64,000 nucleotides of DNA from Cohnella nanjingensis (GTDB lineage: Bacteria; Bacillota; Bacilli; Paenibacillales; Paenibacillaceae). The DNA lies in NCBI RefSeq assembly GCF_014212125.1, contig NZ_JACJVP010000001.1:186001-250000 (forward strand). Reading direction: 5' to 3'. The translations under genes and the position numbers were made by a program. Every line of letters begins with the position of its first letter. The stretch's first letter is position 1. The notes under the pieces are model-generated. The model was not told the origin of the DNA. It saw only the letters and a program-made list of their open reading frames with translations, and did no database searches. Below, piece after piece: positions 17,701 to 26,379 of this stretch.

Positions 17701-18591
17701 ATGAATCTCGACCATATCGAAGCGTTCGTTTTCGTCATTCATTACGGCAGCTTCAACAAGGCGGCCGAGGCCTTGTTCCTGTCTCAGCCTTCGGTCAGCG
17801 CGCGGATTCAGTCGCTGGAGCGCGAGCTCGACTGCGAGCTGTTCGACCGGTCGGGGAAGAAGATCTTCCTGACGGAGAAGGGCGAGCTGTTCCTCCCGTA
17901 CGCGCAGCAGATCCTTCAATCGTTCCGCGTGAGCAAGCAGCTCCTGCAGCATCCAACCGCGCTCCCGCCGGAGCTCCGGGTCGGGAGCACCTCGCTGGCG
18001 TCCGGCTATCTGATGCCGAACCTCTTGAGGGCGTTCGCCGAGCAGCATCCGGAGGTCAGGGTGAAGCTGACGACGGGGCCGAGCGACGAGATCTTGGCCA
18101 AGGTGCTGAACAAGGAGCTCGACTTCGGATTCGTGCGCAACCTCGCCCACCCCGGCATTCAATCGGAGCGCATCTACGAGGATCCGATCCGCCTGTACGT
18201 GCCGGCCGGCCACCGGTTCCTCGATGCCGCGAGCCTCTCCTTAGAGGATGTCGCGTCGGAGCCGCTGGTCAACTTCGAATGCGATTCACTGGACTGGCTG
18301 CGCGTCCATCGTCTGTTCGACCGTCTCGCGTCGCCGCCGGACTTCGCCTATCAGGTCGATCATGTGGAGGCCGCGAAGCGGCTCATCGTCCAGGGGGCGG
18401 GGATCGGATTCTTGCCCGAGCTGTCGGTCCGGCACGAGAGCGAAGCGGGCCGGATCTTCGCGGTGCCGCTGGCCGAGCTGGCCGGCATCGCGCTTCAGAC
18501 GCATCTGATCTCGCTCGTCGGCGAGAACGGCGCGTTCGCGAAAACGCTGCGGGAGCTCGGGCGGATCGGCTCTCAGTCCCACAGCGCATAA
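17701..18591 (+). CDS. LysR-family transcriptional regulator
   Basis: 296 residues. Start at ATG 17701 (MNLDHIEAFVFV) with GGAGGG upstream; a longer reading from 17656 has no ribosome-binding site. N-terminal winged helix-turn-helix (AAEALFLSQPSVSARIQSLE) and C-terminal periplasmic-binding-like effector domain. LysR proteins commonly regulate a neighbour; the M20 amidohydrolase and oxidase genes downstream are the obvious candidates but are not divergent from it, so this is only a guess. Confidence 0.9.
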   Translation: MNLDHIEAFVFVIHYGSFNKAAEALFLSQPSVSARIQSLERELDCELFDRSGKKIFLTEKGELFLPYAQQILQSFRVSKQLLQHPTALPPELRVGSTSLASGYLMPNLLRAFAEQHPEVRVKLTTGPSDEILAKVLNKELDFGFVRNLAHPGIQSERIYEDPIRLYVPAGHRFLDAASLSLEDVASEPLVNFECDSLDWLRVHRLFDRLASPPDFAYQVDHVEAAKRLIVQGAGIGFLPELSVRHESEAGRIFAVPLAELAGIALQTHLISLVGENGAFAKTLRELGRIGSQSHSA

Positions 18592-18642
18592 TGGCGGACT
18601 TTCGCGTCTTACAGGATGTATTCGTTTTACACTTATCCATCT

Positions 18643-18709
18643 CTGTATGACCTCCGATAAAAACGTGTCGCCGCTTGGAAAGACGGCAAAGCCGTTTTTA
18701 CTTGCATGG
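18643..18709 (+). repeat. Intergenic element, copy 3
   Basis: Best preserved copy of the element seen at 2379-2447 and 2474-2545: GTATGACC, CCGATAAAAACG, GTCGCC, GACGGCAAAGCCG, TTTTTACTTGC. TAAAAACG (18658-18665) can pair with CGTTTTTA (18693-18700), and GACGGC with the adjacent GCCG, giving a compact stem-loop. It ends just where the 46-base tandem duplication and the ribosome-binding site of the M20 gene begin. Confidence 0.5.
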
Positions 18710-18797
18710 ACGGAGAGGAGGAACGGCCGAGAGCGGTCAATTGGAGCAACGATGGACGGAGAGGAGGGATGGCCGTGAGCGGTCAATTGGAGCAACG
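18706..18797 (+). repeat. Two tandem 46-base copies carrying the ribosome-binding site of the M20 gene
   Basis: Bases 18706-18751 and 18752-18797 are the same 46-base unit with three mismatches, and a third copy starts at 18798 but diverges after about ten bases. Both copies hold GGAGAGGAGG; only the second has a start codon after it (GTG 18775; the first copy has GAG there). 46 is not a multiple of three, so the duplication lies outside the reading frame of the first copy. Confidence 0.85.
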
Positions 18798-19968
18798 ATG
18801 GACGGAGGAAGGGCTGCAGGCGCGGCTGGTTGAAGTTCGCCGCCACCTGCATAGGCATCCCGAGGTCGCCTACGAGGAAGTCGAGACGACCAAGGCAATC
18901 CGCGATTGGCTCGGCGAAGCGGGCATCCGCATCGCGGATTATCCGCTGCGCACGGGCGTCGTTGCGGAGATCGGATGCAGGGGCGACGGACCTGTCGTGG
19001 CGCTCCGGGCGGATATCGATGCGCTGCCGATTCAAGAGGAGACGGGGCTGCCCTTTGCCTCCGAGATTCCCGGCAAGATGCACGCTTGCGGCCATGACTT
19101 CCATACGGCGGTAATCTTCGGGGCGGCGCTGATGCTCCGGGAGCGGGAGCAGGAGATGCCCGGAACGGTCCGCTTGATCTTTCAGCCGGCGGAGGAGAAA
19201 GGGAAGGGCGCGGGACAGGTGATCGCCAGCGGCGCGCTGGACGGCGTGCAGGCGATCTTCGGCCTGCACAACAAGCCGGACCTTCCGGTCGGCACCGTCG
19301 GGATCCGCGCCGGCGCGCTCATGGCCAGCGTCGACGGCTTCCGCATCGAAGTGACGGGCGTCGGATCGCATGCCGCCGTGCCGAATGCCGGCATCGATCC
19401 GATCGTCGTCTCCGCCCACATCGTCACGGCGCTGCAGACGATCGTGAGCCGCAATGTCAGCCCCTTAGACAGCGCGGTCGTCAGCGTGACGAAGCTCCAG
19501 GCGGGCACGACTTGGAACGTCATCCCGGATCATGCGGTCTTGGAGGGGACGGTGCGCACCTTCAACAACGCCATTCGCGACGACCTCCCCGGCCGAATCC
19601 GGCGGTTGATCGAAGGCGTAGCCGGCGCGATGGGCGCGACCGCCCGCATGGACTGGTATGCAGGGCCGCCGTCCGTACGCAACGACGAACAATTAACGAC
19701 ATTAACGAAAAGGGCCGCTGCGGCGCTCGGCTGGAACGTCGCGACGCCAGATCCTTCGCCCGCCGGGGAGGACTTCGCCCACTATCAGCAGTTGGTCCCC
19801 GGCTCCTTCGTCTTTGTCGGCACGTCCGGCCCGCACGAATGGCATCATCCCGCCTTCGACCTCGACGAGCGCGCCCTCGGGCCCGCCGCCAGCCTGTTCG
19901 CGAATCTGGCGGAGACGGCGCTGCGATCCTGGAACGAAGGGGGCGATTCCCATTCGGACGACGTTTGA
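18775..19968 (+). CDS. M20-family metallo-amidohydrolase (N-acyl-amino-acid/IAA-conjugate hydrolase type)
   Basis: About 397 residues. Start GTG 18775 is preferred because AGGAGGG ends six bases before it; ATG 18769 would lie directly against that site. Family landmarks: HRHPEVAYEE at the N-terminus, ALRADIDALPI, the metal ligands in MHACGHDFHTA, the catalytic glutamate pair in QPAEEKGKGA, and HEWHHP near the end. Members hydrolyse N-acetyl or other acyl amino acids, hippurate or indole-acetyl conjugates. The downstream flavin oxidase overlaps it, suggesting joint breakdown of an N-substituted amino acid. Confidence 0.9.
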   Translation: MSGQLEQRWTEEGLQARLVEVRRHLHRHPEVAYEEVETTKAIRDWLGEAGIRIADYPLRTGVVAEIGCRGDGPVVALRADIDALPIQEETGLPFASEIPGKMHACGHDFHTAVIFGAALMLREREQEMPGTVRLIFQPAEEKGKGAGQVIASGALDGVQAIFGLHNKPDLPVGTVGIRAGALMASVDGFRIEVTGVGSHAAVPNAGIDPIVVSAHIVTALQTIVSRNVSPLDSAVVSVTKLQAGTTWNVIPDHAVLEGTVRTFNNAIRDDLPGRIRRLIEGVAGAMGATARMDWYAGPPSVRNDEQLTTLTKRAAAALGWNVATPDPSPAGEDFAHYQQLVPGSFVFVGTSGPHEWHHPAFDLDERALGPAASLFANLAETALRSWNEGGDSHSDDV

Positions 19969-21106
19969 CGTGATGATCGTCGGCGCGGGCTCGATGGGCA
20001 TGAGCGCCGGCTATTTCTTGGCGCGGCGTGGCCTCAAGCCGCTGCTGATCGACGCGTTCGATCCGCCGCACGACCAAGGCAGCCACCACGGCGACTCCCG
20101 TCTGATCCGGCACGCTTATGCCGGCGCGCCCGCATACGTGCCGATGGCGCTTCGCGCGGACGCGCTGTGGCGGGAGCTGGAGCAGACTTCGGAGACGCAG
20201 CTGCTGCATCGGACGGGCGTGCTCAACATGGGGCCGGCCGATGCGCGCCACCTGCGCGAGAAGGAGGCGAGTGCCGCCGCGTTCGGCTTGGACGTGCCGC
20301 GGCTGGATGCCCACGAGATCGATGCCAGGTGGCCGGGGCTGCGGCTGCCGGAAGGCTATGCCGGCTTGTTCGAGCCGGAGGCCGGCTATCTCTCGAGCGA
20401 GCGCGCCGTCAGCGCCTTCCGGCAACAGGCCGTGGCGCACGGCGCGGCTATCCTGCCCTATACCCGCGTGGAGAGCCTGCAGGTGACGGACGGCCACGTA
20501 TCGGTGCGGACGAACAACGGCAACTTCCATGCGGAGCAGGTGATCTTGAGCGCCGGCGCCTGGTTCAAGACGCTGGAGCCGTTCATCGCCTTGCCGATCC
20601 GGCCGGTCCGCAAGGTCGTCGGCTGGTTCGAAGCGGACGAGGAGCTGTATGGCGACGGAGTATTCCCGGGCTTCACGATCGACGCGCCGGGCGGCTACTT
20701 CTACGGCTTCCCCAGCATCGCGGGAGCCGGAGTGAAGATCGGGCGCCACGATACGGGCGTCGTCTGGCGGCCGGGCGAGGAGATCGCGCCGTTCGGCCGT
20801 CTCGCCGAGGACGAGGCGGATCTCCGGAGCGCCTTGGAGGCGTTTCTGCCGAAGGCTGCCGGACGACTGCTTCACAGCGCCGTCTGCAAGTACGAGGTAA
20901 CGCCGGACGAAGACTTCATCATCGATCGTCATCCGGCGTACGGGAACGTGTTGTTGGCCGGGGGGTTCTCCGGCCACGGCTTCAAGTTCTCGAGCGCGGT
21001 TGGCGAGATGCTCGCCGACTTGGTCACGGCCGGTGAGGCGAAGCTGGACATCTCGCCTTTCTCGCTGCGCCGATTTCAGGGCAACGGTGTCCAGGCGTTC
21101 GTGTGA
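19952..21106 (+). CDS. Sarcosine oxidase/N-methyl-amino-acid oxidase-like flavoprotein with probable ATT start
   Basis: 384 residues when started at ATT 19952, giving the family N-terminus (M)RTTFDVMIVGAGSMGMSAGY; GAAGGGGG lies eight bases upstream. Canonical starts GTG 19970 or ATG 19973 would remove the first strand of the FAD-binding Rossmann fold. Family features of monomeric sarcosine oxidase: GSHHGDSRLIRHAY (active-site H and R), the lysine in GVKIGRHD, the cysteine in HSAVCKYE expected to bind FAD covalently, and the ending GFSGHGFKFSS. Oxidises N-methyl amino acids to give an imine and hydrogen peroxide. Overlaps the M20 gene by 17 bases. Confidence 0.85.
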   Translation: MRTTFDVMIVGAGSMGMSAGYFLARRGLKPLLIDAFDPPHDQGSHHGDSRLIRHAYAGAPAYVPMALRADALWRELEQTSETQLLHRTGVLNMGPADARHLREKEASAAAFGLDVPRLDAHEIDARWPGLRLPEGYAGLFEPEAGYLSSERAVSAFRQQAVAHGAAILPYTRVESLQVTDGHVSVRTNNGNFHAEQVILSAGAWFKTLEPFIALPIRPVRKVVGWFEADEELYGDGVFPGFTIDAPGGYFYGFPSIAGAGVKIGRHDTGVVWRPGEEIAPFGRLAEDEADLRSALEAFLPKAAGRLLHSAVCKYEVTPDEDFIIDRHPAYGNVLLAGGFSGHGFKFSSAVGEMLADLVTAGEAKLDISPFSLRRFQGNGVQAFV

Positions 21107-21167
21107 GGCTGTCGCGCACCGAAGAGGGAGCCCGAGCTCTTTAGCCATATATGTTTGCCGCACGCCG

Positions 21168-21219
21168 AAGAGGCTGTCACCAATGGTCATCATGTGGACC
21201 GTAGAGACAGCCTCTTTGG
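21168..21219 (+). terminator. Long-loop terminator
   Basis: AAGAGGCTGTC (21168-21178) and GACAGCCTCTT (21206-21216) form an 11-pair perfect stem with a 27-base loop, ending in TTT. Probably ends the M20-oxidase operon. The 270 bases between 21106 and 21377 hold nothing else that I can identify. Confidence 0.6.
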
Positions 21220-21376
21220 CATTGCTGCCGCGAAGAAGCGCAAAGTGACGTACTGGGTGCGACACATGGACTGTATAACAGCTCCGACTGTTCGGCGACC
21301 CTTACTCCTCCATCTCCAAGCGCGCAACCTGACGAGGGACTTCGACGTCTATTCATGACAAAGGGGGCTGGGAACG

Positions 21377-22219
21377 ATGTCCAAAAGGAGTCTCGCGCTC
21401 TTGTTCGCCATCGGGATGGGACTCGTTGCGGGATGTGCCCATGGAAAAGCCGACGAGGCGTCTTATAAGCCAGATCAAGCGGAGAAGCGGGGGGATGTGG
21501 TCTTCTTCAACGAGCGCGTCTTGAACTTGGACCGGCTGAACGTGTTCATAGACGCGGTTTGGAATGGCCGACCGGCTGACGTTCGGCTCGTACGCTACAC
21601 GATCGAAGGAGATCCGCTGATCGAGGAGATTCATGCGGACGGCAAGACCATCCGATACGCGAGGGATAACAGCAGGGATGCCTATGGCGATTCGAAGCTA
21701 GTCAGACGTACCTGTCAGTCCGCGGCGCGTACGATAACTGACGTTAATGATTTTACCGGAGAGAAGCTCGCAGAAGCTTCCACCTCCTACGCGTTGACCG
21801 GATGCGCGGAAGGGGAGTCGCAGATCTCGCTGGCCTATGTGCCGAAACGAAGCCTGCCGTCCGAGTTCGAAGAATCGGAAACGGTCTTGAGGATGACACT
21901 CGACCGCGAGACGTACGAAGCCGCGGGTCAATCCCTGACCTTGCGTCTAGAGAACGCCGGAACGAAGACCGTGACTTTCGGTTCGGACTATGCGATCGAA
22001 GCGTATCGCTTTGACACTTGGGTGCCGCTGAAGCCCGTGGAAAATGCGGCTTTCACCGCAGACCGGCACACGCTGCCGGCAGGAGAAAGCTACGCTGTCC
22101 GCATTTCGCCCGGTGCGCAGTATCGCTTGGATGGTTCGGGTTCGTATCGGGTAGTGAAGAAGCTGGAAGCGGGGGAAAGGAAGTTCGAATTGGCCGTGAC
22201 TTTCCGGATCGAAGGCTAA
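21377..22219 (+). CDS. Lipoprotein with DUF4362-like and Ig-like domains
   Basis: 280 residues. Lipoprotein signal with cysteine at residue 20 (GLVAGC). Residues about 30-105 resemble DUF4362: GDVVFFNERVLNLDRLNVFIDAV, RLVRYTIEGDPLIEEI and the YARDNSRDAYG ending. The C-terminal 110 residues (from ETVLRMTLDRETYE) look like a bacterial immunoglobulin-like beta-sandwich often found on Bacillota lipoproteins. Surface-anchored; function unknown. Monocistronic. Confidence 0.75.
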   Translation: MSKRSLALLFAIGMGLVAGCAHGKADEASYKPDQAEKRGDVVFFNERVLNLDRLNVFIDAVWNGRPADVRLVRYTIEGDPLIEEIHADGKTIRYARDNSRDAYGDSKLVRRTCQSAARTITDVNDFTGEKLAEASTSYALTGCAEGESQISLAYVPKRSLPSEFEESETVLRMTLDRETYEAAGQSLTLRLENAGTKTVTFGSDYAIEAYRFDTWVPLKPVENAAFTADRHTLPAGESYAVRISPGAQYRLDGSGSYRVVKKLEAGERKFELAVTFRIEG

Positions 22220-22359
22220 CCGATTCGTCCATTCTTCACCGGCAATGACATCACGATTCCGTCATCCTTCTCCGATAACGACGTCAAAACGATTCCCCTT
22301 TTCCCTGAAATAGGTTAATCTGGATGTATTGAATCGTTCGTGATGTCGGAGGTGCGGGT

Positions 22360-22689
22360 GTGGCCGTTTTTACGGTACTTGTCGGCATAATTGCGGTGAT
22401 TCTGTTTTTCGTGATCTGGCATAGCGTTATTCAGTCTGCGATCGACAACTCGGAGCTCGCGAAGACGTTGAAATCGATCCAGACGTTGCTGGAACAGCGG
22501 CAGCCGCCGGGCATGACACATCCGTCGCAGGTAAGAGAATGGCAGTCGCGGCGTTCATCCGAAGACGGAGGCCGAGACGCGACTGAGGAAGTATTCGAGG
22601 ACGAAGGTTGTCCGGGCTGCGGGACGCTCGTGTCCGTCGAACGAATAAGCTGTCCCGAATGCGGGTTGACGCTGCGGGATGATTCATGA
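22360..22689 (+). CDS. Small membrane-anchored zinc-ribbon protein
   Basis: 109 residues from GTG 22360, which follows GGAGG. One N-terminal membrane helix (residues 3-22), a short helical stretch, a charged linker and a C-terminal zinc ribbon with two CxxC knuckles (CPGCG and CPECG). Function unknown; similar small zinc-ribbon proteins are common in Paenibacillaceae. Confidence 0.7.
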   Translation: MAVFTVLVGIIAVILFFVIWHSVIQSAIDNSELAKTLKSIQTLLEQRQPPGMTHPSQVREWQSRRSSEDGGRDATEEVFEDEGCPGCGTLVSVERISCPECGLTLRDDS

Positions 22690-22774
22690 TTCGGGCGATG
22701 GACCTTAAGCGCGACGAAGTCGCCGCGATGACGATAGCCATTCAAGCTTGACCCAACGAAAAGGAGGTCGCGAC

Positions 22775-23344
22775 GTGATCGTATGGATAAACGGCGCTTT
22801 CGGCTCCGGCAAGACGGAGACGGCATTTGCGCTGCACCGGCGACTGCCGGGTTCGCACGTGTACGATCCGGAGTATCCGGGGTACCTAATCCGCCGCAGT
22901 CTGCCGACGAAGCTGACGCAAGGCGATTTTCAAGATTTCCCGATGTGGCGTTCGATGAACGTCTCGATGCTGAAATATCTGGATGCGCACCATGACGGCC
23001 TGATCATCGCGCCGATGACGCTCGTGAACCGGGATTACTTCCAAGAGATCGTCGGCCGTCTGCGGGAAGAGGGGGTGGATGTCCGGCACTTTACGCTATG
23101 CGCTTCGGAGGAAGTGCTGCGCGCACGGCTAAGGAGCCGAGGGGAAGGCGCCGATTCGTGGGCGGCGCAGCAGATCGGCCGGTGCGTGGCGGGCTTGTCG
23201 GATGAGCTGTTCCGGGAGCACCTGGACACGGACCGGATGACGGTGGAGGAAAATGTCGTCCGCATCGCGGACGCGTTGAATATCCCGTTGGCGCCGGATA
23301 TTCAACGCGACGGGCTCTTCGATGCAATCGAAAATGGAGATTGA
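22775..23344 (+). CDS. tmrB: TmrB-like P-loop ATPase (tunicamycin resistance family)
   Basis: 189 residues. GTG 22775 is the start because AAGGAGG lies seven bases upstream and it yields the family N-terminus (V)IVWINGAFGSGKT. Walker A is GAFGSGKT at residues about 7-14. Further matches to B. subtilis TmrB as I remember it: HVYDPEYPGYLIRR, GDFQDFPMWR, GLIIAPMTLV, VRHFTLCAS and SWAAQQIGRCVAGLS. TmrB protects against the nucleoside antibiotic tunicamycin, probably by binding it in an ATP-dependent way. Resistance here is inferred; related proteins are generic AAA ATPases or small-molecule kinases. Confidence 0.8.
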   Translation: MIVWINGAFGSGKTETAFALHRRLPGSHVYDPEYPGYLIRRSLPTKLTQGDFQDFPMWRSMNVSMLKYLDAHHDGLIIAPMTLVNRDYFQEIVGRLREEGVDVRHFTLCASEEVLRARLRSRGEGADSWAAQQIGRCVAGLSDELFREHLDTDRMTVEENVVRIADALNIPLAPDIQRDGLFDAIENGD

Positions 23345-23392
23345 AATGTTTCGTTCCCCGGCCGTGATTGGGGATTTTTATTACTCATTCCG

Positions 23393-24094
23393 CTAAGTGG
23401 CGCTTGTATTTTTAATGTGTTTAAGTATTTTTTTCTTAACCCCATCAATGCCAATCGCAAATCCGAGTCCCTGACGATCCTTTACGGAAAAGGTAGTGAT
23501 TCCGATCACTTGGCCATTTAGGTTCATGAGCGGACCGCCGCTGCTGCCAGGATTGATCGAGCAGTCGATTTGAATGTTGTCTTGAAATGTTTGGTCCGAG
23601 TCGGCAAACTTAAAGAGCCTGTTTTTACCGCTGATGACCCCTGTCGTAATGGAGTTTTCAAACCCGAGCGGATTTCCGATGCACAGCACCATTTCACCCA
23701 CTTTGCTGGTTCGCGATGATCCAAGCGGTAGCGGAACGAGGGCCTTGGACGCCCCAATTTTGATCAGCGCAATATCGTCATCCTGATCGCGCCAAATCAC
23801 CCGACCTGTCTTTTGCATGCCATTATATAATGTGACGGTCACTTTTTCCGAATTCTTGACGACGTGGGAATTCGTTAATATCGTTCCGTTCCGATGAATA
23901 ACAAATCCGGTCCCTATGCCTACCCTAGCGGGCTTTTTTTGTTCCCAGGGAGAATAATCCGGCTCGCTTGTATCTTGACTTTCGTTTTTGATGGAAACAA
24001 CGCTTCGGCGTGCACGCTGATATAAAGGAACAAAAAGATTGCCGTTGAGCTTGTATGCAGGGATGGGGTTCGTAGGTTTACCTGCTTTTTTCAA
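23393..24094 (-). CDS. Trypsin-like serine protease of the HtrA/S1C type, without PDZ or membrane anchor
   Basis: 233 residues. Catalytic triad: H in ILTNSHVV, D in DDDIALIKI and S in NPGSSGGPL. The protein begins with about 45 polar residues and no signal peptide or membrane helix, and stops directly after the protease domain, so the PDZ domain of HtrA/DegP is missing. TTG start with GGGAGGAG at proper spacing. Gene is noticeably richer in A+T than its left neighbours. Being cytoplasmic and near the spore gene cluster it could act in the mother cell, but that is a guess. Confidence 0.88.
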   Translation of the reverse strand: MKKAGKPTNPIPAYKLNGNLFVPLYQRARRSVVSIKNESQDTSEPDYSPWEQKKPARVGIGTGFVIHRNGTILTNSHVVKNSEKVTVTLYNGMQKTGRVIWRDQDDDIALIKIGASKALVPLPLGSSRTSKVGEMVLCIGNPLGFENSITTGVISGKNRLFKFADSDQTFQDNIQIDCSINPGSSGGPLMNLNGQVIGITTFSVKDRQGLGFAIGIDGVKKKILKHIKNTSAT

Positions 24095-24169
24095 ATCGGT
24101 TCTCCTCCCTTACAGAGGTTCTTTCCTTGACAAAGTAACATATGACAGTTTAATCATCCGACTTGTTTG

Positions 24170-24230
24170 TTTGCCTATTTTCTTGCATTTATGGGTGCAA
24201 AGTTTCTCAGATGACATATAAATAGGCAAA
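24170..24230. repeat. Inverted repeat in the divergent promoter region of the protease and methyltransferase genes
   Basis: TTTGCCTATTT (24170-24180) and AAATAGGCAAA (24220-24230) are perfect inverted repeats, and TTGCA / TGCAA (24183-24200) forms a smaller hairpin inside. May be an operator or a transcript hairpin ahead of the methyltransferase gene. Confidence 0.5.
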
Positions 24231-24282
24231 GCTTGCAGGGCTGCCATCAGCTGGACAAAACGCGGACAGAGGGGGAGCCGGC

Positions 24283-24993
24283 ATGGATTATCATGACCTA
24301 TTGGCTTTGATCGGAGAGGGGAGCGCGCATCCGGGCGGATTTGAGGCGTCGAAGAGGCTGCTTCGCTCGTTGGAGGTTCCGTCTAACGGCCGCATCCTGG
24401 AAGTGGGCTGCGGAACCGGAAGGTCTGCCTGTTACATGGCGCAATTAGGATACGACGTGACTGCCGTCGATCGAAATCCTTTGATGTTGGAAAAGGCGAA
24501 GAGGCGAGCATGGAGAACAGGCAGCTCCGTGCGCTTCACGCACGCCGACGCCGCCTCCTTACCGTTTCCTGACATGTCTTTCGATTTGGTGTTTGTAGAG
24601 TCCGTTACCATTTTCACCAAAGGCGATAGCGCTCTTCAGGAATACTATCGCGTCCTTAAATCGAAAGGAAGATTATTGGACCGGGAAATGTCCTTTATTC
24701 GCAAAACGTTACCCGATCAGTGTCGCGATCTGGTTTCTTATTATGGATTACGCCATTTAAAAACCGCAAGGGAATGGGAAGCGGCAGTCAGAAAAAGCCG
24801 CTTTCGCGAAGTGAAAGTATCCTCCATGGGAAACCGCCTTGTCCCGGAAAACAACGACTTCGATCCGAATCGGGAGATGGATTTCCGATCGATCCAAGAA
24901 TCGCACATCACCCGACTGCTTTTGGCGAATAAGCGACTTATGAAGAAATATAGAACAAAAATCGCTTCCGTCCTCATTGCCGCGAATAAATAA
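24283..24993 (+). CDS. Class I SAM-dependent methyltransferase
   Basis: 236 residues. Rossmann-fold methyltransferase with motif I EVGCGTGRSACY, the acidic residue after strand 2 in VTAVDRNPLML, and the motif around DMSFDLVFVESV. UbiE/type 11 group. The C-terminal 70 residues are lysine and arginine rich. Acceptor unknown. GGGGGAG precedes the ATG. Codon use is more A+T-rich than that of genes left of 23 kb. Confidence 0.85.
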   Translation: MDYHDLLALIGEGSAHPGGFEASKRLLRSLEVPSNGRILEVGCGTGRSACYMAQLGYDVTAVDRNPLMLEKAKRRAWRTGSSVRFTHADAASLPFPDMSFDLVFVESVTIFTKGDSALQEYYRVLKSKGRLLDREMSFIRKTLPDQCRDLVSYYGLRHLKTAREWEAAVRKSRFREVKVSSMGNRLVPENNDFDPNREMDFRSIQESHITRLLLANKRLMKKYRTKIASVLIAANK

Positions 24994-25010
24994 TGCGGGT
25001 AGATTCGTCT

Positions 25011-26111
25011 TCATTTGCTTTTTTTCGGCGATTTTGACGCTTTGAATGGTTTGTATACCGAAGCAGTCGCCAGAACCAAACAAATCCCCGTTAACCATGC
25101 TAGCACTTTGTAGACGCCGTTCATCTGATTACCGTCGAAGTACATCACCGTTCTCAGACCGGATTGCACATATCGTAGCGGCGTCCAACTGTACAACCAA
25201 TCATGGGCTGCGCGCGGGAGCATCTCCGGCGCGATGCTCAGAATGGGCATCGAGAAAAAGAGCAGGAGCACCATAAGCGGCAGGGCCGGCAATCCGATCC
25301 AATTCAGCAAAGCGGTTTGGAGCAAAAAGAAAACGAAGCTCGAAAACAGTAGAAAGAGCCAAAGGTGATTCCAGTTTGACACCTCCATGCCATACCAAAC
25401 CGTTAACATCCAGAGCAGAAACGCCGAGGTGCCCAAGACAAAAACGATGCCGGTGGCCAATTGGGCAAATACGACATATACGCGACGGCCGTTCTTTTTT
25501 AAGGCCTGCTGGGAAGCTAGAAATAAAGCGACGCTCGTCGCCAAACTGTCAATCCAGGCGATCTCCGTCAACGACGTCGGGGCATTGCCGTTTGCTTGGT
25601 TATGACCGATCGGATGTACCGTCTTTACGGTTATCGGAACAGGCGCAATCATAGAGTCTGCTGTCATCGATTGCAAAGCATTATAAATGAGCCACTGGAC
25701 GGTGGAGGCGACTTGCGGATTCTTGCCCTCGTTAATCAAAATCTGAATGGCAGCCGACTTCGAGCCTGACGACTCCCGCGTCGGATTGTACGGGATGATC
25801 AATGCGGCGTAGTAATCTTGCCGGTCGAGCCCTTTCAGAACTTCCGCCATAGAACCGAGCGCTTTCCATGCAATCGGGAGCTCCGATTGACGAATCATTT
25901 GCGTCTTGATGATTTCCCCAAGGGTGGACTGACCCTCGTTCGATTCCCTAGTCGGTTCATCCAGTACGACAAGCGCGACCGGAAACGATTGAAGTTGGGC
26001 GCGCATGGTGGTTCCCAATATCGCTAAACCGATGACGGCTGCAACGGACAACGCCGCAACGGCTCCGATCCATACCTGTTTCTGCTCGAAGAAAGAGCTT
26101 TTTGTCGTCAT
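25011..26111 (-). CDS. ABC-2/YhgE-Pip-type membrane protein
   Basis: 366 residues: an N-terminal membrane helix (about residues 13-33), a roughly 170-residue extracytoplasmic domain, then five or six helices in the C-terminal half (GIVFVLGTSAFLLWMLTVWYG region to the end). This is the layout of ABC-2-like permeases and YhgE/Pip proteins, which work in export or as phage receptors. No ATPase gene is adjacent. Ribosome-binding site GGAGG before the ATG. Substrate unknown. Confidence 0.75.
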   Translation of the reverse strand: MTTKSSFFEQKQVWIGAVAALSVAAVIGLAILGTTMRAQLQSFPVALVVLDEPTRESNEGQSTLGEIIKTQMIRQSELPIAWKALGSMAEVLKGLDRQDYYAALIIPYNPTRESSGSKSAAIQILINEGKNPQVASTVQWLIYNALQSMTADSMIAPVPITVKTVHPIGHNQANGNAPTSLTEIAWIDSLATSVALFLASQQALKKNGRRVYVVFAQLATGIVFVLGTSAFLLWMLTVWYGMEVSNWNHLWLFLLFSSFVFFLLQTALLNWIGLPALPLMVLLLFFSMPILSIAPEMLPRAAHDWLYSWTPLRYVQSGLRTVMYFDGNQMNGVYKVLAWLTGICLVLATASVYKPFKASKSPKKSK

Positions 26112-26323
26112 TTTTCCTCCTGCTGCTAATCGTGCAGATCACATTTATGATTCCCGTCCGGACGTGATCTATAAGGGCTTCATGGATATCTTGCGGACCT
26201 TGGATTCGCGCTGGTCGGTCCATTCCTGTACTATCTGCTCCCGGATACAAATAATCTAAATGTAAGCACGCACGTTACGCGAAAGGTTTGATCCATAAAT
26301 CGTACCGAGCCTGTCCACTGCCA

Positions 26324-26370
26324 GTGCCTGCAGTTGCAAGCTGACAGCTTGCAACGATTAGGCACCTTTT
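26324..26370 (+). terminator. Terminator-like hairpin without a plus-strand gene
   Basis: GTTGCAAGCT (26333-26342) and AGCTTGCAAC (26346-26355) make a ten-pair stem, extended by GTGCCT / AGGCAC outside an internal loop, then CTTTT on the plus strand. The neighbouring genes both run on the minus strand, so it may end an unannotated plus-strand RNA or serve the minus strand without a T-tract. Confidence 0.5.
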
Positions 26371-26379
26371 AAATAACTC

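Noticed and set aside
18661..18709. Intergenic element considered as a c-di-GMP (GEMM) riboswitch because of GCAAAGCC
   Set aside because: The GGGCAAACC block, the GNRA tetraloop and the tetraloop receptor of GEMM are not present in order.
21120..21260. Inverted repeats with GAGGCTGTC arms looked like the end of an insertion sequence
   Set aside because: No transposase fragment or flanking target duplication could be found; a long-loop terminator explains the repeat.
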